This document shows positions 42,201-52,327 of a stretch of 64,000 nucleotides of DNA, in pieces. Source of the DNA: Charina bottae. Its lineage: Eukaryota; Chordata; Lepidosauria; Squamata; Charinaidae. The DNA lies in NCBI GenBank assembly GCA_023362775.1, contig JALMGJ010000003.1, positions 53,173,416-53,237,415 on the forward strand, given 5' to 3'. A program made the translations under genes and the position numbers. The notes under the pieces are model-generated. The model searched no databases, was not told the DNA's origin, and was given only the letters and a program-made list of their open reading frames with translations. How positions within the stretch are numbered: the first letter of the stretch is position 1; the number at the start of each line of letters is the position of its first letter.

Positions 42201-45200
42201 AGAACAGTCCACAACAGTGGGTGACATTACGGACTCTGGTTCTCTTTTTATAATGATATGTACCATTATGATAATGTAGATTAAGATATGTACAGTAGTG
42301 GAATAATCTACCTATGGAGGCTGTGGTTTCTCTACCTCTGAGGTTTTTAAGAAGAGGCTGGACAGCCATCTCTCATGGATGATTTAATTGGTTTTCCTGC
42401 TCATTGCTGAGAGTTGGACTAGATCAGGGGTCGGCAAACTTTTTTTGCCGGGAGCCATTTTGATATGCTCGTGCACATTTTGAAGTGCTCGAGAGCCAGG
42501 GGGCGGGGTTTGCGGGCGGGGGCCAATCGCGTGGAAGGGGGCGGGGTTTGCGGGCGGGGGCCAATCACGTGGAAGGGGGCGGGGTTTGCGGGCAGGGGCC
42601 AATCACGTGGCTTATTGGGGCGCGTGGGAGGGCCCATGTAGCAGTTTCCCCCCCCACCGGCTTCCCGCCCCTCCCTCCTTGCCTGCAGAAGGCGGCCGGC
42701 CTTTCCCCCCGCTATTTCCGGAAGTGATCCAGCGCCGATCTGCGGGCTGCGGGGGCTCCAGCTTCGGAGGGCGCCGGCTGCGCCTCTGCCTCGGCAGCCA
42801 AGCTGTTCCGAACCAAGGAGCCAGGGCGGAGCCGGGGCAGGGGAGGAACGGGGAGCACCAGGGGACTCACCCGCTGCTGCTCGGCTGCCACCTTCCTCCT
42901 CCGCTTCAGCCACCCGCCCGCCGAGTCCCGGCCCTTCAGCCCCCGCTGGGGGGAGGGGGCGGGGACTCAGCGCCTGCACGCCCGGAGCCCAGCAGAGCTG
43001 CGTCTCGCCCCGCCCCGCTCTCCCAGAGTGGCCAGCGGAGCGCCACCGGCGCCCACCTGCTCGGGCAGGTACCAGCCTCTCTGCACGCTCCTTCCGCTGC
43101 TGCTGCTGCAGGGAGACGGCGTCCACCCGGCCCAGCTGCCCGGGGTCCAGGGAGATCAGCTCCGGCGGGATCTTTGGCGAAGAGCGGCCGTGGGGGGGGG
43201 GGAACGAGGCAGGCGGCGACAAGCGGCGCGAGGCGGGAGGCAAGCGGGTGGGGCAGAGGATGCGTTTCTCTTCCTTCCCCCCTCTTTAAAGCGGCTCACC
43301 TGGGCTTTGGGTTCCCACACCCAGCTCCCACAAACCCGCCACCGTAGCAGCGCAAACCCACTTCTTCCTTCCTGCTCCACTGGGTGCCAAGCCCGGGCGA
43401 TTCTCCTGCCGATTTGATCAAAGCGGAGCGGGGGGGGTGTAGGGGTTGGTGAGTAGAAGCACTGGGTAGACCCGCGCGCGTGCGCGCACACCTTTGGAGA
43501 AAAATAATCGGCAAGGGATTCACGCCGAAGTTTTTTAAATCTCCCACCACCACCCAAACACACGCGCGCGCATACACACACCCTCCTCCCCCTCTCCCTC
43601 CCTCCCTTTCTCTCATAACCAACCCCCCCATACACACACACACAGGAGGAGGAGGAGGCCCGGGCCGCCCCCCCCCCCGCTTGCCTGCCTGTTTGCCTCC
43701 CTCCGCGAGGGAGGGACATTGCAAACCAACGTCGGGGTGGAGGAGACTTTTTTCAGTTGCCAATATTTGAGTTTCGTTTACTGTGCTTTAAACAAAGCTC
43801 AGGGGTGCGATCTTTCACTCGCTTACCTGGAAGCAAGTTCCACTGCACTGAAGGGGAGACTTATTTCGTCTGGAACGGCTAGTCTAGATTGGTGTTTCAA
43901 GGCATGCTTTGCAACTGTGAAAGGCAGCCCTCCGAAGTTCCTTCCCAGAATGGCATGAAACTGGAGGAGGACAAGCAGGAGCACAAAGAAAATTCTCCAA
44001 ACTTAAAGTCTCCTTCCTTCTCTCTTTCTCTCTCCCCCACCCGCGCCCGGAAGTGTGAGGCATAATCCGAAGATTATTTTGCACCCGTAGAAGGAAGCGG
44101 GCTCAGTGATTTTAGAAATGTAAATACGTGGATAAATCACACGCAGGGTGAGACCTCCGCAGTGGCCAAACTCGGAAAAGTTCTTAGCTGATGCTGGAAG
44201 TTTAGCCAGGCAGCAGTGACACAAGCTTTTTAAAAAGCCCTTGAGAGCTAATGATGGAGAAGGCGGTTAAGATGATAAAGCTGGCGAGGAGAGGGATTCT
44301 CTGCCCAGCGAATTCGCTGCCAAACATGGGTTGCCCTGCTCTCCTGCCTCCGCATCCACAAAATGCCCCCCGCGCAAAGCGATCCTAAGTGGGTTTCTTC
44401 TTTCAAGCGGAAGCCCCCGGGAGTTCAGTGGGAAGCCCTATTTGAGTTTAGGGCTGGAGCTTTGCGGGCGTCGGGTGGACTGAAGAAGAACCCTGGAGCG
44501 GGAGGGGTAGAGTGACAGACAGAGAGAGACAGAGGCACGTCGGCAGGGAAAGGTGTGAATTGTATCTTGCCCTGCGCTGTTTGATCTTCTATGAAGTGGC
44601 AGAAAAACATCAGGAATAAAACCATGCCCGGAAAGATTCTCTGATTTAACATCCTTAAGTTATTTCCCTCCAGCGAAAGAGACGAGCGCAACCCGAGTGG
44701 CAGGAACCAGACCAGGGGAAGAAAGGGCGAGCACGCCCGTCGCACAGCCTGCTTATGATCGCTCTATCTATTGAATGAATGTCAGCCTCTGAATGCAGTC
44801 TCTCTTTAAATCGAATGGGGTCTTAGTTGTGCGGTGGGCGGTCTCCTAACGTGTGTGTGTGTGTGTGTGTGTGTATGGGGGGTTGGTTATGAGAGAAAGG
44901 GAAGGAGGGAGAGGGGGAGGAGGGTGTGTGTATGCGCGCGTGTGTGTTTGGGTGGTGGGGGGAGATTTAAAAAACTTCTGCGTGAATCCCTTGCCGATTA
45001 TTTTTCTCCAAAGGTGTGCGCGCACGCGCGCGGGTCTACCCAGTGCTTCTACTCACCAACCCCTACCCCCCCCCCCGCCCCACTTTGATCAAATCGGCAG
45101 GAGAATCGCCCGGGCTTGGCACCCAGTGGAGCAGGAAGGAAGAAGTGGGTTTGCGCTGCTGCGGTGGCGGGTTTGTGGGAGCTGGGTGTGGGAACCCAAA

Positions 45201-48200
45201 GCCCAGGCGAGCCGCTTTAAAGAGGGGGAAGGAAGAGAAACGCGTCCTCCGCCCCACCCGCTTGCCTCCCGCCTTGCGCCGCTTGTCGCTGCCTGCCTCG
45301 TTCCCCCCCCCCCCCACAGCCGCTCTTCGCCAAAGATCCCGCCGGAGCTGATCTCCCTGGACCCCGGGCAGCTGGGCCGGGTGGACGCCGTCTCCCTGCA
45401 GCAGCAGCAGCGGAAGGAGCGTGCAGAGAGGCTGGTACCTGCCCGAGCAGGTGGGCGCCGGTGGCGCTCCGCTGGTCACTCTGGGAGGGCGGGGCGGGGC
45501 GAGACGCAGCTCTGCCGGGCTCCGGGCGTGCGGGCGCTAAGTCCCTGCCCCCCTCCCCCCAGCGGGGGCTGAAGCGGAGGAGGAAGGTGGCAGCCGAGCA
45601 GCAGTGGGTGAGTCCCCTGGCGCTCCCCGTTCCTCCCCTGCCCTGGGCGCCCACGCGCGCCTCAAGGCGGCGTGGAAAGACCTCCGCAGACCCGGGGATT
45701 TCCCCCTCCCAACTGAGAATCCTCCTCGCCCCCCCCTACACCAGCAGGGCCTCGCCTTCCAAGGATCGGAGGGGGGTATTCGGAAAAGGGCAGGGGTGGG
45801 CGCGGATGTGATTTGGCAGTGCGCTCCGCTCCTGTGCAGAGCGGGCGGTGGAAGAAAGCCAGCCAGCCAGCGGGTGCACCCTCCTGCCCCATCAATCCCC
45901 CCACCCCGCCGTTCGGCGTCCTCCCCCCCCCGCTAACCCGAACCCTGCGGCGGCCGGGGGAACTGAGCCAGGCTCGGACCGGAGGCGGCCAAGGGGAGAG
46001 CAGGCTGCTCTTCGCCCTGCGCCACCCTGCCGCTTGCGTCCCGAGCCCGCGCCCTCGCCCAGCCGCTGGATGCCGCGGAGCAGCGCCATCTCCAGCCGCG
46101 GCAGCCCCTGCAGCCGCTCCTGCGCCACCTCCGACAGCGCCGTGTCCCAGGCCAGCAGCGCCTCCCTGCCGCGCCGGGCCTCGCTCAGTGCGAGAGCCAG
46201 GGGGCGGGGTTTGCGGGCGGGGGTCAATCACATGGAAGGGGCGGGGGTGAGTTCAGCTGCGGAAGAGCCACACTCAAGGGGCCAAAGAGCCACATCTGGC
46301 TCGCGAGCCGCCATTTCCGACCCTTGGACTAGATGATCCTTGTGGTCCCTTCCAACTCTACAGTTATGTGACTCTATGATTCTGAGATGCATAGATACAT
46401 CAAGATATGGATGCTGACTGGCTGCCAGTTAACGTGCCCAGAAATTAAACAGTGAGTTAACCAGCTTAAACCAAGAGCTGCACAAGGCAATGATTTCTTA
46501 ACAGCAAAAATTATCTGTAACAACTTAGAATGGTGGATCCTAGTTTTAGCCTCCCCTTCTCTTTCACTGATTGCTCTACAGTGGTTCCAAAAGGCTGGGG
46601 TACAACAATAATAGTCCCCTTTATAAAAAGGGGGAAAGGGGCTTACCAGCTATCCTTCTAATAGTCTGTTGTTGTTTATTCGTTCAGTCGTTTCCGACTC
46701 TTCGTGACTTCATGGACCAGCCCACGCCAGAGCTTTCTGTCGGCCGTCACCATCCCCAGCTCCCCAATGGTTGAGTCCGTCGCCTCCAGAATACCATCCA
46801 TCCATCTTGCCCTTGGTCGGCCCCTCTTCCTTTTGCCTTCCACTTTTCCTAGCATCAGCTTCTTCTCCAGGGTATCCTGTCTTCTCATTATGTGGCCAAA
46901 GTACTTCAGTTTTGCCTTTAATATCATTCCCTCAAGTGAGCAGTCTGGCTTTATTAGCAAAATGTATGCCAAGCATTTAAATACAAAAATATTGGATTGG
47001 CTGGAAGTAGAACAAATCCTTGCAGAGGAATAGGCTGGATGCCTGCTGCCTTAAAGCTATTTTCTGCTGAAGGGTGCTTTTGTATAGTGTGCAGCTTGGG
47101 CCTTGTAATAACAACTCAAAATTAGAAACTCAGCAGTCAAACTTTTTAAGAATCATCTTTCAGGTTCCATACCATGTTTCAGTGTTGTCCTCTTTTTGGG
47201 GGCTGGAGTTAATTAAGATCAAATCCAAGATATGACTAATTTTCTTTGCTTATTGGTTAACGTTAATATTTTAACCCACTGGCTTGACCCCTCTGACATT
47301 AGAATATAATTTTAATGCTAGATGGAAGAGACACCTATCAGAAAAAAACTGCATTTTTATGGATTCTCTCAAGAATCCTTCTGTCTCTGGGGCACAAGCA
47401 GGCCAAGAGAGTATTAACACCACATGTTCTGGACAATTAGATCAGTCTTACCTGCCTAGAGATGTATTTTTAAGTAAGCAGTCTCCCTTTTTAGCCCTGC
47501 AACGTATTTAACTTTGATCAGAGTTTCTAAATTGAAAAGCCTCTTAACACTAGATCAGTTTAATGCAGAGGTTTCCAAACTGTGTGTCGGGAAACCTTAG
47601 TGCAGGGCTTTCCAAAGTTTTCCCGTGGCGACACACCAACCGCTGTTGGTGTGTCGCCGCGGGAAAACCCGGAAGTGCCGCCGTTGCGGCAGCGTGCAAA
47701 AACCTGGAAGCGCTGCTGCCGCTTTCAATTTTTGTGCACCGCCGTTGGTGTGTCGCCACAGGAAAACCCAGAAGTGCTGATGATGATCAGCACTTCTGGG
47801 TTTCGTGGCGACACACCAGACTGTGTGTGGCGACACACTTTTGTGTCGCGACACAGAGTTTGGAAAGCTCTGCCTTAGTGTGTCGGCTGCAGTGTCTGGG
47901 TGTGTCGTGGCTGCTGCTGCCTTCGAACCCTGCCTGGATTCCGTGCAGGTTCTAGTGCCTGCCTTATGCCTTGCTGCCTGCAAACCTGCCCTGCCAGGAT
48001 TCCGCACAGGTCCTAGTGCCTGCCTTGTGCCTTGCTGCCTCCAAACCTGCCCTGCCAGGATTCCGCACAGGTCCTAGTGCCTGCCTTGTGCCTTGCTGCC
48101 TCCAAACCTGCTGTGATTCCACGCAGGTCCTAGTGCCTGCCTTGTGCCCTGCTGTAAGAGTGTGTCGCGAAATGATGCATGTCTAAAAAGTGTATCACCA

Positions 48201-51200
48201 ACATGAAAAGTTTGGAAAGCTCTGGTTTAATGTCTTGCCATCAACTGTTTTAGGCAGATATAAGAAAATACCCTATGGTGCTCAGTTACATGGCACAGGA
48301 GCTATTAGGAATCTACTGCCCATTATATTGGGGGTTTTACAGAGATCTTAGAGCCTGCTTTATTTATCCTCAGGTAGTAAAATATACAGAGCACACTGAT
48401 CTCTTTTATACCCACATTCTTTTATCTGGCCACTGAGACTCCATCTCTCTGGATATTGCTAAGTTTTGCTATACAGTATTACTTCCAACATCTCCTAATT
48501 GTTGCTTGCTTACTAAAATAAAAACATTGACTGACAGATGCCAAAGTATTCTATTGTTGTGTATATACCATATATGCAGCAATTTTAGATTTAAAGTTTT
48601 AGTGTTACCAGCATCATGCTCTTTAGATTGTATTTATTAATATTTTAGTTTTAGGGTTAAAGTTTTAGTTTTAAATAATATTATGAACTTAGTTTAGGCT
48701 CAGAGTTTTAGTATTACTTTTTTATATATATATTTTATTGGATTTTGAATATACATAGTTAAAGGTTAGAAACAGAGAAAGAAATAGAAATACAAATCAA
48801 AAAGAAAAAGAAAAGAAAAAGTGAAGTAAAGCAAAGAAATAGAGAAAAAAGTTGATACATAGAAAGTAATCCACTTCCGATTTGTCCCCGGTCATAGTAA
48901 TTTACAGAATTTATCTTACATGCTAGGTCTACATATGACATTAAAAAACATTTCCTGTCTAATACATCAATCCACCTATACTTTAATCTTCAAATCTCCA
49001 TCCAAGCTTTGCCCCTCTTGCATTTCCCAAATAGTCCATCAATAATTTCTACCCTTTAAGAAAGTAACAGTTATAACAATTTAAATTTTCTTTTAATAAA
49101 CATATCAATTTATCATTTTCTACCATATCCATTTTCTATCGATCCATCAATTTTAGCAATAAAAAGTCCATATAAATCAGCCATTTATCTCTACTCCATA
49201 CTTCTGTTCTATTCTATAAAATGCTTCTTGCGTTCTCCTGGTACCTCCCTCATATCCATCCTATATTTCTCTAAAAATGTTTTAACTTTTAAAGTAGAAG
49301 TTATCCTTAGCTTTTGTCCTTTAAACACCTTCTGTTCTCTAGCATACCATGAATTAACTCTAGCAACTTTATCTATTTCAAAATCCAAATCTTGTTCTCT
49401 CATTTCTAGAAATTTAAGTAATTCAAAAACCATACATTCTCTTGCATTCTCATTTAATTGTTCTTCTTCATTTGGTTGTTCTAAAGCTGCTCTCACATTC
49501 AAAATATATTCCTTCTCTCTCATTTTTTGCTAATTCTATAATATCCAAACTGTATTCCATTTCTTTAATAGCATCCAGTTCCTTAGTAACATCTTCTAAT
49601 TTAATCTCTAATTTTTGCATCTGGCCTTGCACATCTTTCAATTCCCCTGACAAAGTATTCACTACCTCCTTTACTGTCTGCACTTCATTTTTAAAATCTT
49701 GTTTAATCTCATGAATTATCTCTTTCTTCATTTCTTTCATCTTCATATCAATTTTTTTATCTAAGAATGCAATTTGTTCTTCCATCTGTTTATTCTGTGC
49801 CGTTGAATCTTCCATTTTCTTACTGAATGATGCCATTGCTTCCAGAAGTTTTTTCATCTCTAGCGGGGGGGGGGGGGGCTCCACTGATGCTCCAGGTATT
49901 GAAAAAACAATAAATGTCCTTCCAGTTCCTTTTTTTTTCTCCTTCCTCCTCAATGCCGTAGATGTCTTAATGTAAATAATTTCCTGTAAGAGAGAAGAGA
50001 GGGAAAGGGGAGGACCAAAAACAAAAGAAAAGAGCTAATAATTCTTTTAGGGAAAAAAGGGAGTAAAAACTACAAAAAGTAAAAGTAATCCTTTAAATGC
50101 AATTGTCAAAATAGCTAAAATATAGTCCATTAAAATTATATATCCATATAAGTATAAGAATGAAAAATAAAAAGGAACAAAGAGGCTTCTTCTTTTTTCC
50201 CCCCCTTCTCTATTGTAGACAAAATAATAACAAAAAAAACTAAACAATCCCAAGGTTTCTCACGCCATCTTGTGTTCAGAAGAATAAAAAAAAAAGCAGC
50301 TACCATGAAAATAGGCATACAGCAATCCAATTTTCTGTACAAAAGGGATCCAGAAAAATCATAACAATTCTATAGAGCCACTTATATAATTCAAGAAATA
50401 TTCAAAAAGATTCTTTCATAATAAAAATCACAAATTGATAAGAAAAGGTATTAAATCATTAATTCATTATTCCATATTAATCCATAAAAAATTCAAGTCC
50501 AAGCAACTTAGTCCAAAGAAAAAAAGAATAGTTCCAATTACCATAAGAGTAAAAGCAAGCCACAATAAGAGTAAAAGAGAAAGTCACTTAATCCATTTCT
50601 GGCAAAGTCAATTAGCTTCCCGGTTCCACCGTTTAAGTAATCCTTTGACAGGAAAGAAATAAAACACCAGCATTTATAAATCAAGTCCAGAGACAAATCT
50701 TAGAGGCTAATAGGCAAATAATATTTAAAAATAAAAATATGTGTCTAAAAGGTTGGGTGCTGTGCTACTTATCTTGAAGAATTGCAGTTTCCGCAGAGCT
50801 TCGGTTGTCAGTTCCAGCTGTCTTTCACCGCTTCAATCTCCCTTCTCCCATGGTGGAAAAATGGGGGTTGGGAGAGAGCGGCGATCCGACGATCCTTCTG
50901 TGAGCAATCTTCTGCTCACCCTCTCTTCGAAGGCGATTTTTCAGCGATTTTTTTTCTTTTTAAATCGCCGCAAACGGAAAAAACCACGGAGCTTTCTGCT
51001 CAGCGCACCAGCCACCTCAACACCCGGAAGTCGAATCAGAGTTTTAGTATTACTAATATCTTGCCCAATATTTTATATTCATATATAAGAAGTCACTTGA
51101 AATTTTATTTTCTGATTTGTAATTCTTGTTGTTTGGCTGCTTTTGTATTTTATGTTGGTCATTGATCAAAATAAAGACTAACATCAAGATATGGGTAAAT

Positions 51201-52271
51201 TCTTAGGGGTAGGATTAGTTGTTTTTTAAAATTTTTAACTGGATTAAGTATTGGTTCCATAAAGATGTAAGAAACCATTTGTACATTTTAATTATTTTCT
51301 AGAGCTATATTAAATTGTATCATTTTTACGTTCAGAGCTGCAGTGTAAAGATGGGGAACTACAAATAGAATATTTTTCTGTAAGTATCTTTCATTTAGTA
51401 TTAACACAGCATAAAAGATAATGAGTTTTTAACTGGGCTAAACTATTGACTTTTTTAAAAATGGAAGTTTGGAAATATTTATTTATTAGATTTACATTGT
51501 AATCTGAAGAAAAGTACCAAAATCTGAAAAATCTGAAGAGTGTTTTTATGTTTATACTATGATACTGTATATGCCCATAACAGTTGGCAGCATTTAAGCA
51601 ACCTTAAGGTAAAGGTAAAGGTTCCCTCCGCACAGTTGTGCAGTCGTGTCCGACTCCAGGGGCCGGTGCTGATCTCCATTTGTTAGCCGAAGAGCCAGCG
51701 TTGTCCGAAGACGCTTCCACGGTCATGTGGCCGCATGACGCGCGCGGAATGCTGTTACCTACCCACCAAAGTGGTACCTATTTATCTACTTGCATTTGCA
51801 TGCTTTTGAATTGCTAGGTTGGCAAGAGCTGGGGCTAGTGTGGGAGCTCACTCCGCACACAGGGCTAGGGATTCGAACCTCCGAACTTGCAATCTTCCGA
51901 TCAACAAACCTGGCGTCTTACCCGCTGAGCCACCACGCCTCCTTAAGCAACCTTAGGCTAATCCTAAACATTTTTGAACTTGGTTACTTCTTGGATGGAA
52001 GAACCCCAAGAAACACAAGGACCATAGACTAGACAGGGAACTTAAAAGACAAACAGAGGGAATGGCAAACTAGTTCCATATTGCTGGAAATAAAACTATG
52101 TGTCCTTCTAGTTACCAGGAGCTGAGCTCAGGGAGGTTTTTTTTTACTATGGCATGATCTGAGTGAAAATCTAAAATACAAAAATGGCAGCCTATCCCAC
52201 ATATCAGAAATTACTGAATTAATGTTAGTGAATATTGAGAAACGCTTTTAAAGCTTGTTCACATTAATTAG

Positions 52272-52327
<56 letters not shown>

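Larger units (their letters stand above)
42425..46326. mobile_element. 3.9-kb hAT-type foldback element carrying gene-like exons
   Basis: Ends CAGGGGTCGGCAAAC and TTTCCGACCCTTG with perfect 8-bp duplication GACTAGAT (42417-42424, 46327-46334). Inside: three promoter-like minisatellite units (42499-42610) and one more near the right end (46199-46240). Two long inverted arms (about 42835-43644 and 44845-45645) flank a 1.2-kb loop. A further GC-rich module (45880-46190) is partly shared with the element at 61781. No transposase is recognisable. Interior GC content is far above that of HSPB11 intron 3 around it. Confidence 0.85.
42290..46385 (+). mobile_element. CR1 LINE 3' end split by a large hAT insertion
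   Basis: Left part 42290-42424 encodes the CR1 ORF2 end (NNLPMEAVVSLPLRFLRRGW) and runs into GGACTAGAT. The right part 46327-46385 continues with GATGATCCTTGTGGTCCCTT and the CR1 terminal ATTCTATGATT-like repeat. The two halves join exactly if 42425-46326 and one TSD copy are removed. Confidence 0.8.

Noticed and set aside
43156..43763. Long open frames within the foldback loop and arms
   Set aside because: Low-complexity Gly/Arg/Pro composition from G- and C-runs. Only the short spliced segments described for the arms look gene-like.
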